A stretch of 64,000 nt of DNA from assembly GCF_004118855.1 (NCBI RefSeq), contig NZ_PDKF01000005.1, positions 62,001 to 126,000 of the forward strand, read 5' to 3'. This DNA comes from Arcobacter sp. CECT 8983 (GTDB taxonomy: Bacteria; Campylobacterota; Campylobacteria; Campylobacterales; Arcobacteraceae). The notes beneath the pieces were generated by a model. That model ran no database searches and was not told the DNA's origin. It saw nothing but the letters and a program-made list of their open reading frames with translations. This document shows positions 45,298 to 53,900 of the stretch, piece after piece. Position numbers and translations under genes: made by a program. Numbering within the stretch: the stretch's first letter is position 1; each line of letters starts with the position of its first letter.

Positions 45298-47022
45298 TTA
45301 TACATTTCCCTTAAGCCATACTATTTGATAAGGCTCAAGATATATATCTTTATTATCTTTTATTGTAACTGTAAAATTTGATGAAAGTATATCATATAAA
45401 GGCAATGATATATCTTCAGGAATAGTGCAAGTAACCCTTTCATTTGAAAAATTATGAATAGCTAAGACTCTTTGTTCACACTCTGTACAAGTTTGCTCTA
45501 GGGCAAAAAGTTTAGAACCTAAATCTAAAAATCTAAATGAACCAAAAGGGTCAAAGGCTTTTTCACTAATTCTAATTGAAATCAATCTTTTATAACTATC
45601 AAACATAGTTTTTACAGAACTTCCTTGTTTTGCTAACTTTGTTTCTAGCCAATCAATGTTCAGTTTCTCTCTATTTATTGTTCTATTTTGTCCACTATGT
45701 TTTACTCCATCATGGTAGTTTCTTGAACCTACAAGGGAATGAAAATAAATTCCAGGAACTCCAGGCATAACCAAAGCTGTAGCTTGAGCTACTAACATTC
45801 TTTTTAATCTTATATTACTATCTTCATCTGGATGAGTTAAGGCATCTATATATGAACAGTTTAATTCATATGGACTTTCAACACCATTTTCATCTGTTCT
45901 ATATGAGACTAAACCTTTATGTTCTTTTACAGTTTTAACTAAATTTTCTATTTCTTTTTTATTTAAAATCCCATTTACAGGTCTTAATCCTATTCCATCA
46001 TGACTTGCCGTAAAGTTAAAAAAGCAAACTTTATCACTAGGTAAACTCAAAGTTTTTGCCCAAGAAGTAAGTTTTTTGGTATTTTGATTTAAAATTGAGT
46101 GTATTAGTAAAGGTGGCAAGGCAAAGTTATAAACCATTTGTGCTTCATCATCTCCACTTCCAAAGTATGAAACATTTTCATTGTGGGGTACATTTGTTTC
46201 AGTTATTATTATAACTTCAGGAGCAACTTCATGGATAACTTCTCTTATTAGTTGTATTAGTTCATGGGTTTGGGGAAGATGAACACAAGTCGTTCCAATC
46301 TCTTTCCAAATAAAAGCAATGGCATCTAGTCTTATTATTCTTGCACCTTTTTCTATATAATAAAAAAGCGAATCAAGAACATTTCTTAAAACCCTATGAC
46401 TTCTGTAGTTTAAATCAACTTGGTCTCTACTAAAGGTAGTCCAAATATTTTTTACTCTTCCATTTACATCAATAAACTCACTAAGCAAAGGAGTTGACCT
46501 TGGTCTAACTACTTTTCTTAAATCAGCACTTGGATCAACTTCTATAAAAAAATCTTTAAAATACTCATCATTTTCTAAATAAGCTTTAAACCAATCAGAA
46601 AACTGTGATACATGATTTATAACTCCATCAACCATAAGTCTATAATCATGACTTATTTGTTCAATCTCTCTCCATGAACCCATATGTGGATCAACTGTAT
46701 TATAGTTTACAACTGAAAAGCCATCATCTGAAGAGTATGGATAAAAGGGCAAAATATGTATTGAGTTTATTATGCCTTTTAAGTGTTTATCCATAAACTC
46801 TTTTAGAGTTTGAAGAGAAGGTTCACTCTCCCTTGTAACTTGGTTTCCATAAGTTATCAAAATAACGTCTTTTTGACTTAATTTGTACTCTTTTGAATGT
46901 ACTCTTGATTTATATTTAAATATTAAATCTATGATACTATTTACTGCTTTTTGGGCAATCTCAGGAGGATAAAGTCTATTTAACCTTTTATTAATAGTAT
47001 GTTTTTCATTTGATATATGCAT
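45298..47022 (-). CDS. GH13_18 sucrose/glucosylglycerate phosphorylase-like enzyme
   Basis: The 574-residue alpha-amylase-fold enzyme has the nucleophile Asp233 in RLDAIAFIWKE, the acid/base Glu275 in ITETNVPH and the transition-state Asp342 in SHDGIG. The SDDGFSVVNY segment is typical of subfamily 18. Such enzymes split sucrose or glucosylglycerate with phosphate to glucose-1-phosphate. The adjacent synthase, phosphatase and glycerate kinase favour glucosylglycerate. It overlaps the synthase gene by one base. Confidence 0.85.
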   Translation of the reverse strand: MHISNEKHTINKRLNRLYPPEIAQKAVNSIIDLIFKYKSRVHSKEYKLSQKDVILITYGNQVTRESEPSLQTLKEFMDKHLKGIINSIHILPFYPYSSDDGFSVVNYNTVDPHMGSWREIEQISHDYRLMVDGVINHVSQFSDWFKAYLENDEYFKDFFIEVDPSADLRKVVRPRSTPLLSEFIDVNGRVKNIWTTFSRDQVDLNYRSHRVLRNVLDSLFYYIEKGARIIRLDAIAFIWKEIGTTCVHLPQTHELIQLIREVIHEVAPEVIIITETNVPHNENVSYFGSGDDEAQMVYNFALPPLLIHSILNQNTKKLTSWAKTLSLPSDKVCFFNFTASHDGIGLRPVNGILNKKEIENLVKTVKEHKGLVSYRTDENGVESPYELNCSYIDALTHPDEDSNIRLKRMLVAQATALVMPGVPGIYFHSLVGSRNYHDGVKHSGQNRTINREKLNIDWLETKLAKQGSSVKTMFDSYKRLISIRISEKAFDPFGSFRFLDLGSKLFALEQTCTECEQRVLAIHNFSNERVTCTIPEDISLPLYDILSSNFTVTIKDNKDIYLEPYQIVWLKGNV

Positions 47023-48233
47023 TATTTATTATCTTCTTGTACTGCAAAATAAAATTTATCAGAAAAGTCTGGTAATACAGACCTAACTGTAATCCACGGT
47101 GGAAGAGATGGTACTCCCATTGGGTCTTCATAAAACTCTAAAGAGGCTTGTTTAATAGCTTCTTGAAAAGCTTCAACTGCTTTTATCTCTTTTTCTCTAT
47201 TGTATTCAAGACCATTTATTTTACTTAGGGCATTGTATTTTGAAATTTCAAACCTTGACTCTTGGAAATATGTAGCAAGTAAGGTTTTAAAAGAAGCTTC
47301 AGAAAAGACAACTCCTTCTTGAGCTAAAACCCTAAATAAAGTTTTCGCAATGTCATTTGCCATTTTGTATATTCCATCACCACTTTGGGAACTTCCTAAA
47401 TCTTGATGTTTATGTTCATATGTTTCCATAATCTCAGTTTGGCAGATTCTTTTATTTGAAGTATTTTTGTAAACTTCACTTAAAGTTGAAACCTCTAATC
47501 CCCAAGTAGGAGAAATACCAATACCTCTACCAAGTGACCTTATAAATGAGAATTCCCCTGATAAAGAATATCTAAAGCTTGCCATATATTCTAAATATCT
47601 ATTACTTCCAAAAACTTTTACAAGGGAGTTTACTAAAGGAGTAAAAAGAAGTCTTGTTGCTCGTCCATGAAGTTTTGTTGTAACCCTTGAATAAAAGCCT
47701 TTGTTAAACTCAAAGTCTAAGGCAGAGTGAACAATAGGATAAAATAGTCTAGCAGGTATTTCTTTACTATAATTTACAATGTCACAATCATGTAAAGCAA
47801 AAGCGTAGGCATCTTTATCTGTAAGTCCATATCCTATCATAGTCCAAACGTTTCTTCCTTTTCCTGGGTCTTGAAGCCCAAGAAAACCTTCTTCTTCGAG
47901 TTTTTTATATAAGTTTTGAATATTCGGTCCATCATTCCATAAAACATCAACCCTACAAGGTAAAACTGACATTAACTCTTTTACCTCTTCAAATTGTTCT
48001 TTTGTTGCTTTATCTAAACCTAAAATAATTTTATAAAGATATTTAACACTTTTTAACTCTTCAATAATCTTTGCCATTGCTGGAGTTTGAAACTCAGAGT
48101 AAAGTGCAGGCAAAAGCAATACCATTCTTCTTCTTTTACTAAACTTTACAAGTTCATTTTCTATACTTTCTAAACTTCTATTACCTAAATTTTGTAAAGT
48201 AGTTATTGCCCCATTTTGAAAAAAATCTGCCAT
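47022..48233 (-). CDS. gpgS: GT81-like glycosyltransferase, probable glucosyl-3-phosphoglycerate synthase
   Basis: The 403-residue GT-A enzyme has a nucleotide-sugar metal motif DCD (149-151) in AFALHDCDIVNY, a preceding GKGRNVW (124-130), and YSRVTTKLHGRATRLLFTPLVN with LSGEFSF and WGLEVSTLSEVY. This order of segments matches GpgS/MpgS-type enzymes. It would join UDP-glucose to 3-phosphoglycerate. Mannosyl donor use cannot be excluded, but galU in the operon favours glucose. Confidence 0.78.
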   Translation of the reverse strand: MADFFQNGAITTLQNLGNRSLESIENELVKFSKRRRMVLLLPALYSEFQTPAMAKIIEELKSVKYLYKIILGLDKATKEQFEEVKELMSVLPCRVDVLWNDGPNIQNLYKKLEEEGFLGLQDPGKGRNVWTMIGYGLTDKDAYAFALHDCDIVNYSKEIPARLFYPIVHSALDFEFNKGFYSRVTTKLHGRATRLLFTPLVNSLVKVFGSNRYLEYMASFRYSLSGEFSFIRSLGRGIGISPTWGLEVSTLSEVYKNTSNKRICQTEIMETYEHKHQDLGSSQSGDGIYKMANDIAKTLFRVLAQEGVVFSEASFKTLLATYFQESRFEISKYNALSKINGLEYNREKEIKAVEAFQEAIKQASLEFYEDPMGVPSLPPWITVRSVLPDFSDKFYFAVQEDNK

Positions 48234-49393
48234 TATACACCTCCATTTTTTAGTACAAAGATAAAATCCATCACATTTGTTCCAGTCTTTCCTATAGTAA
48301 AATCATATTTTAGTTTTTTGAAAAAACTATTACTATCACAATTTTCTAAATACTCTTTTGCGTCAAGTTTTTGTTTTTGGATTTTTTCATAGATTTTATT
48401 ATCTAAAAAAGCTCCCGTTGAATTGCTATTTCCATCAATACCATCACTTCCTGCACATAAAATAGTTGTTTTATCTTTTGTTGCACCATTTAATAAAAGC
48501 TTTAATGCTAGCTCTTGGTTTCTTCCACCTACTCCATTTGCTTTTACTTCCGTAGTAGTTTCTCCACCAAAAAATAGTGCATAAGAGTCAAACTTTTTAT
48601 CATACTTTTGTATTGTTTCTTTTATAAATTGAGCTGCTTTACTTGTGTCTTTATTTAAAACAGTAGTTACTATCTTTGCTTTTTTTACTTTAGTTTCAAT
48701 ACTTTTTTTAGCTTTTTGCAAAGCTATTTTATTGCTTCCAATGATATAATTATCTACTTTTTCGTTATACATAAGTCCTGAACCAATAGTCGATAAATCA
48801 TTTCCTACAACATCACTTAAGACAAGATTCACACATTTTGCTTCTGTATAGTTTGCTAGTTTTCCACCTTTTATTTGTGAAATAGATTTCCTAACAGAGT
48901 TTAAAGCTTTTATATCAACTCCACTTTTCAAAACAGCCGTTGAGACTTTTTCAAAATCTTGAAAATTTAATCCTTCAATTGGCTTTTCAATCATAGCAGA
49001 AGCTCCACCTGAGAGTAAAAAAATTACTAAATCATTTTTATTTAGAGTTTCAAATTTTTCTATTAACTTATTTGCAGCTTTAAAACTTTTTCTTGAAACT
49101 ATTGGATGGGATGATTTAAAGGTCTCAATATATTTTAATTTTTTATCATCTAAAGAGATACTCAAGCCACCATTAATCTTATCTTTTAAAATTTTTTCAC
49201 ACTCTTTTGCCATAAGGTAAGAGGCTTTTCCAACGGCAAATACATATATATTTTTATATTTATCAAGGTTATACTCTTTATCTACTATTTTTATACTCTT
49301 CAGTAATAATTTGATATTTTTATTTATCAAAGCTTTTGCTTTTACTTCATTTATACTTGTAAAATAAAGCTCTTTTAGTAATTTTCTAGACAT
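48233..49393 (-). CDS. glycerate kinase (MOFRL/GckA type)
   Basis: The 386-residue protein has the GckA N-terminal domain (FAVGKASYLMAKECEKIL, LLSGGASAMIEKP) and the C-terminal MOFRL domain (GGETTTEVKANGVGGRNQELAL, then AGSDGIDGNSNSTGAF). It phosphorylates glycerate, probably to 2-phosphoglycerate, returning the aglycone freed by the phosphorylase to central metabolism. It overlaps both neighbours. Confidence 0.9.
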   Translation of the reverse strand: MSRKLLKELYFTSINEVKAKALINKNIKLLLKSIKIVDKEYNLDKYKNIYVFAVGKASYLMAKECEKILKDKINGGLSISLDDKKLKYIETFKSSHPIVSRKSFKAANKLIEKFETLNKNDLVIFLLSGGASAMIEKPIEGLNFQDFEKVSTAVLKSGVDIKALNSVRKSISQIKGGKLANYTEAKCVNLVLSDVVGNDLSTIGSGLMYNEKVDNYIIGSNKIALQKAKKSIETKVKKAKIVTTVLNKDTSKAAQFIKETIQKYDKKFDSYALFFGGETTTEVKANGVGGRNQELALKLLLNGATKDKTTILCAGSDGIDGNSNSTGAFLDNKIYEKIQKQKLDAKEYLENCDSNSFFKKLKYDFTIGKTGTNVMDFIFVLKNGGV

Positions 49394-50181
49394 TTTGTAA
49401 TCATCTCCTTAAAACCTTTTGCGCCCTTATATGTAGATTTTAAAATCTTTTTGTTTTTTGTTTCTACAAATAAACCTTTATGATTTTTAATTGCTATTGG
49501 TAAATCTACAACTTCAAGCATGGGCAAATCATTTTCCCCATCTCCTAAAGCAATGGAAAAAAGTTTTGAATTAAACTCTTTCTCAAAAATTTCTATTGCT
49601 TTTTTTACTGCTTTGCCTTTATCCTGTTTTGCCCCAATTATATGATAAAACCTACCACCTTTTGTAAGAGTTAAGCCATGAACTATTGCCTTTTCTTTTA
49701 AAAGTTCAACTTTTTTTTCATCCTTTATAATAAAAGGTTCTGTAAAATCTCTCTTTGCAGCAAGGCTTGCTTTTTTATAGTCAAGTAAAGTTAACTCTTG
49801 AATTTGTTCAATAGACATAGAAGAAAAACCTATAAGATTAAACTCATCTTTGTACTTTTTGTAAAATTGTGACACAAGAGAATAAGCTTCACCAATCTTA
49901 CAATAATAATATTTGTCATTGAAACTTTCTAAAAAAGATAAATTTAAATTTTTATAACCTTTTGGAATAAATAAAGCAGCTCCATTTTCAACAATAAAAG
50001 GTTCATCTATTGCCAATTGTTTATGTAGTTCTTCAACTTCACTTCTTGTTTTACTTGTTGTAAAGATTACTGGAATATCATACTTAATTAATCTATTTAA
50101 TGAGTTCAAAGACTCTTTATAGGAATAGTCATGGTGATTTAAAAATGTACCATCTAAGTCTGTAAATATAATTTTTTTCAT
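49375..50181 (-). CDS. HAD-IIB phosphatase, probable glucosyl/mannosyl-3-phosphoglycerate phosphatase
   Basis: The 268-residue HAD phosphatase has motif I FTDLDGTFL with the nucleophile Asp, motif II TTSK, and motif IV ALGDGENDLPML. The cap and length fit the MpgP/GpgP group. It would remove phosphate from glucosyl-3-phosphoglycerate to give glucosylglycerate. It is the first gene of the operon and overlaps the glycerate kinase gene by 19 bases. Confidence 0.88.
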   Translation of the reverse strand: MKKIIFTDLDGTFLNHHDYSYKESLNSLNRLIKYDIPVIFTTSKTRSEVEELHKQLAIDEPFIVENGAALFIPKGYKNLNLSFLESFNDKYYYCKIGEAYSLVSQFYKKYKDEFNLIGFSSMSIEQIQELTLLDYKKASLAAKRDFTEPFIIKDEKKVELLKEKAIVHGLTLTKGGRFYHIIGAKQDKGKAVKKAIEIFEKEFNSKLFSIALGDGENDLPMLEVVDLPIAIKNHKGLFVETKNKKILKSTYKGAKGFKEMITKCLENY

Positions 50182-50243
50182 AATAGTTTATTTTAACATC
50201 TTTTTTTTCAATATTTATTGTACAAATGAATAATTACTATCCA

Positions 50244-50298
50244 GTGACAAAAATAATTTGTAAATGAACTTTATCATTTTTGTGATTTATGTGACAAA
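50244..50298. promoter_or_regulatory. candidate operator: repeated GTGACAAA and inverted repeat
   Basis: GTGACAAA occurs at 50244 and again at 50291. The second copy forms an inverted repeat, TTTGTGA-N6-TGACAAA (50279-50298, one mismatch). It lies in the divergent gap between the glucosylglycerate operon and a small DNA-binding protein gene. This is a likely binding site for that regulator. Confidence 0.4.
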
Positions 50299-50344
50299 TT
50301 TTAAAATTTTATTCTATTTTAAACTTTTAAATATTGATTTATGT

Positions 50345-50350
50345 TACAAT
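50345..50350 (+). promoter_or_regulatory. extended -10 promoter of the RHH/wHTH regulator
   Basis: ATGTTACAAT has the TGN-TACAAT form of an extended -10 box, 35 bases before the regulator start and downstream of the inverted repeat. Confidence 0.45.
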
Positions 50351-50385
50351 AATAATTATATTTTAATTGTATTATGAGGAAAAAA

Positions 50386-50802
50386 ATGAGCAAAGATATA
50401 ACTATTAAGTTATCTAAAGAGATGGAAGAGTTTTTAACTGAAAAATCACAAGAAGTCGAACTTCCACTTGAAGAAACTATTGAACAATTAATTAATGAAC
50501 AAATAAATAGTAAGGTTATGTTTGAAGAAGGTTTTTATTATGACAAAATAAAAAATTGTCTTTTTGATAAAAATGGTAAAGCAATTCAATTTACTAAACT
50601 ACAACATGGTCTATTTAACCTGCTTCTACAAAATAAAGGTGAAATTATAGATTTCGAAACAATTCACAAAGAAGTTTGGAAAAATAAAAAAATGTCTATC
50701 TTTACAATGAGAAATATTGTAAAAAGAATTAGAGACTTAACATATTATGGAATTATAATAAATCATTCAAATAAAGGTTACTCTTTAGGAAACACTTTTT
50801 AA
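50386..50802 (+). CDS. small regulator with ribbon-helix-helix-like N-terminus and OmpR-type winged helix
   Basis: The ATG at 50386 has GAGG six bases upstream; an ATG at 50374 overlaps that site and is rejected. The 138-residue protein opens with a strand and two helices (DITIKLSKEMEEFLTEKSQE, then LEETIEQLINEQI) like a CopG/MetJ ribbon-helix-helix. It continues with an OmpR/PhoB-type winged helix (IQFTKLQHGLFNLLLQNKGE, then IVKRIRDL and HSNKGYSLG). There is no receiver domain. It is divergent from the glucosylglycerate operon and just before a diguanylate cyclase; either could be its target. Confidence 0.8.
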   Translation: MSKDITIKLSKEMEEFLTEKSQEVELPLEETIEQLINEQINSKVMFEEGFYYDKIKNCLFDKNGKAIQFTKLQHGLFNLLLQNKGEIIDFETIHKEVWKNKKMSIFTMRNIVKRIRDLTYYGIIINHSNKGYSLGNTF

Positions 50803-50848
50803 TAAGTTTTTATTATACTTTTTCAACAGATAAAAAGTATTTTCACGC

Positions 50849-50854
50849 TATAAT
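50849..50854 (+). promoter_or_regulatory. -10 box of the PAS-GGDEF gene
   Basis: CACGCTATAAT gives a consensus TATAAT 12 bases before the ATG at 50867, so any leader is very short. Confidence 0.45.
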
Positions 50855-50866
50855 TAATAAAAAGAA

Positions 50867-53539
50867 ATGTTATTAAATATGAATAATAATTTGAAGATAC
50901 TTTTTATAGCCTTTATTTTGACAACTGTCACTTTTGTGACTATTATTGTTTATTTGACAAATAATAAAATTGAACAGCAACTAGAATCAGAAAAAGAGAT
51001 TTTAGATGTGACATACAAAACTATTATAGACTCTTATAAAACCAATGCAAATATTATATACTTCAACAAACTTGATACTAAAGAAGTTAAAAAGCTATTA
51101 TTTAATGCTTATGAAAGTAATGATTTCCAAAAAAGTAAGATAAGAGAAAAACTTTACAAAAAACTTATTTATATGTATGAAAATATGTATAGTTTTAAAA
51201 TCAAACAACTTCACTTTCATCTAAAAAACAATGATAGTTTTCTAAGATTTCACCGTCCAGAAAAATTTGGAGATAACTTATCAAATATTAGAGCTACAGT
51301 AAAATATACAAATGAAAAGCAACAAGCTATTCAAGGTTTTGAAGAAGGTAGAATCTTCAATGGATATAGATTTGTTTATCCTCTTAGCTACAAAATGAAA
51401 TATTTAGGTAGTGTTGAAATTTCAGTTTCTATGGATGCAATTATTAAATCTTTAAATAAAGAGTTAAAAGCAGATATTGACTTTATTATTAAAAAAGATG
51501 TTGTAGATAACAAAGTATTTAATTCTGAAAAATCTAATTATAGAGTTTGCGAAACAAATAGTGATTACTATCATGAGAAGAATATCAGTAAGAAGAAAAA
51601 TATTATAATAGAAGATATCACTGCAAACTATATAAATACAAATAAAGAAAAATTTTTAGCAAAAAAGAATAGTGACAAAATATTTAATTTCACTTCAACA
51701 TATGAAGACAAAAGATATATAACTACATACTTGCCTATTAAAAATGCAATTTCAAAAGAAAAAGTTGCCTACTTAATAATAACAAGAGAACATGCTAACT
51801 TACAAGGTGCAATAAATAAACTTAATATATCAATGATATTTTTTATAGTTTTAAACTCTTTATTCTTTTATTTTCTATTTAAATCAGAAAAAAGAAAAAT
51901 ATTATTAAAACATAAAGATGAAATTTTAAGTGAACTTCAAGAGATGGGGCATATTGGATATTGGGAAAGAGACAATATAAAAGAAAAACTTACTTGGAGT
52001 AAAGAGTTATTTGAAATTCTTGAAATAAGAAAAGATGAAGTAAAACCTTCTTATAAAAACTTTATGAAATTTATTCACAAAGATGATTTAAAAAGAATAA
52101 ATACCATTTATAAAGAGTTTTTAAAGAACTTAATTGATTATAAAACTGAATTCAAAATTACAACAACAACTGGGAAAGTAAAGTTTATAGAACAAGAAGC
52201 CCATCACATAATAAATGATGAAGGTAAAGCAATTCGTTCAATTGGTACATTAAGGGATGTAACAGAAGTAAAAAAATTCCAAATTGAAGCAGAACATTCA
52301 AAAAAAGAGTTTGAAATTTTAGTATCAAATATACCTGATATTGTTTATAAAAGAGAGATTGATAAACAACAAACTATTACATACTTAAACAATAGTTTAA
52401 AAAGCATCCTAGGCTATGAAAATGAAGATTTACTTTTTAATAATAAAATCTCATTTAGTCAAATAGTTGATGAAGAAGACTTACCTCATGTAGAGTATTC
52501 TTTAAAAAACCTTGCTAAAAGTAATACTACAAAACCTATTACTTTAAAATATAGATTAAAACAGAAATCTGGTGACTTAATTTGGGTAAGCGATAGATTT
52601 AAAATTATGAAAAAAGATAATAAAAAATATCTTGAAGGTATTATTAGTGATATAAATTCACAAAAAAATGCCTATGACAAGCTATATAAATTTATCGATT
52701 TACAACAAAATATTGTGATACTTACAGATGGGAAAAAACTTCAATTTGCAAATAAAAGTTTCTTTCAGTTTTTTAATTATAGAAACTTGTCTCATTTTTT
52801 ACAAGACTACAACTGTATATGTGAGCTATTTTTAGAAGATAATAACTACTTTAATCTAACAAAAATAGAAAATCATAATGAGTGGGTACAAGAACTACAA
52901 AAACTTCCTCAAACAAGTAGAATTGTAGCTATAAATGATAATAATGGAAGAAAGAAATCTTTTTCTGTAACTATTAATAGTTTTGAAACTTCTTTATATA
53001 TAGTTAGCTTTACTGATATCACAGAAACTATTTTAATGAATCAAGAGTTACAACAAAAAACTATTCATGATAAACTAACAAATGCCTATAATAGAGAATA
53101 CTTTGAAATTATAAATAATAAGTTTATCCATGATGCAAATAAAAATCCATCTAGCAGTTTTGCTTTATGCCTTATTGATATTGACTTTTTTAAAAAAGTC
53201 AATGATACCTATGGGCACGATGTTGGAGACATTACCTTAATAGCCTTAGTAAAAATTATTAACTCTTCCATTAGAAAAGATGATGTTTTAGTTAGATGGG
53301 GAGGAGAAGAGTTTATTTTACTGATGAAAAATCTTAGCGATGAAACTCTAAAAAACTCACTAGAGCACATTAAAAGTGTAATTGAAAAATATGAATTTGA
53401 GACAATAAAAAAATTAACTTGTAGTTTTGGAGCAACAATCTATAAAAAAGATGAAAATATAAAAAATACAATCAAAAGAGCTGATATAAATCTATACACG
53501 GCAAAGAAAACCGGGCGAAATAAAATAGTTATATCATAA
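50867..53539 (+). CDS. membrane-bound PAS-PAS-GGDEF diguanylate cyclase
   Basis: The 890-residue protein has a membrane helix at about 8-28, a periplasmic sensor domain (about 30-315) and a second helix at about 318-337. Two or three PAS domains follow (about 355-720, including VKFIEQEAHHIINDEGKAIR). The GGDEF domain (about 725-885) has an intact GGEEF (812-816) and an RKDD I-site five residues before it. No EAL domain is present. It should make c-di-GMP in response to an outside signal. A later in-frame ATG four codons downstream is possible. Confidence 0.93.
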   Translation: MLLNMNNNLKILFIAFILTTVTFVTIIVYLTNNKIEQQLESEKEILDVTYKTIIDSYKTNANIIYFNKLDTKEVKKLLFNAYESNDFQKSKIREKLYKKLIYMYENMYSFKIKQLHFHLKNNDSFLRFHRPEKFGDNLSNIRATVKYTNEKQQAIQGFEEGRIFNGYRFVYPLSYKMKYLGSVEISVSMDAIIKSLNKELKADIDFIIKKDVVDNKVFNSEKSNYRVCETNSDYYHEKNISKKKNIIIEDITANYINTNKEKFLAKKNSDKIFNFTSTYEDKRYITTYLPIKNAISKEKVAYLIITREHANLQGAINKLNISMIFFIVLNSLFFYFLFKSEKRKILLKHKDEILSELQEMGHIGYWERDNIKEKLTWSKELFEILEIRKDEVKPSYKNFMKFIHKDDLKRINTIYKEFLKNLIDYKTEFKITTTTGKVKFIEQEAHHIINDEGKAIRSIGTLRDVTEVKKFQIEAEHSKKEFEILVSNIPDIVYKREIDKQQTITYLNNSLKSILGYENEDLLFNNKISFSQIVDEEDLPHVEYSLKNLAKSNTTKPITLKYRLKQKSGDLIWVSDRFKIMKKDNKKYLEGIISDINSQKNAYDKLYKFIDLQQNIVILTDGKKLQFANKSFFQFFNYRNLSHFLQDYNCICELFLEDNNYFNLTKIENHNEWVQELQKLPQTSRIVAINDNNGRKKSFSVTINSFETSLYIVSFTDITETILMNQELQQKTIHDKLTNAYNREYFEIINNKFIHDANKNPSSSFALCLIDIDFFKKVNDTYGHDVGDITLIALVKIINSSIRKDDVLVRWGGEEFILLMKNLSDETLKNSLEHIKSVIEKYEFETIKKLTCSFGATIYKKDENIKNTIKRADINLYTAKKTGRNKIVIS

Positions 53540-53592
53540 GGGTTTAAGTAATATATACATACAATATTCCATAAATTATTTTAAGGACTTTT

Positions 53593-53892
53593 ATGGAACC
53601 GAACTATGATAAAATCATTGTATTAATCATTGTATTTACAGCTTCGTTTATAACTTGGAAAATAATCAAGGATTTCTATAAACAACGTTTTCACATGATT
53701 TTTGCACACCTAATTGCTATCGTAACTTCTTCATTTATGTTACTATCTACAATGTTTTTATTTATGCCTAAAAACTACCAAAGAGGTGCGGGTCCAGAAG
53801 TTGAGTTAAGTTTCAACTCTATTGCAATTGTATTTGTAATGGTGTTTGTGATTTATATGCTATTTAGCTATCTTCCAAATAGAAAAAGATAA
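53593..53892 (+). CDS. small membrane protein, 99 aa
   Basis: I do not recognise a family. The protein has three hydrophobic helices (about 8-24, 36-58 and 75-93) and a short GAGPEVE loop between the second and third. The ATG follows a weak AAGGAC site. It lies just after the diguanylate cyclase and converges on mfd. Confidence 0.6.
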   Translation: MEPNYDKIIVLIIVFTASFITWKIIKDFYKQRFHMIFAHLIAIVTSSFMLLSTMFLFMPKNYQRGAGPEVELSFNSIAIVFVMVFVIYMLFSYLPNRKR

Positions 53893-53900
53893 GGTTTCCC

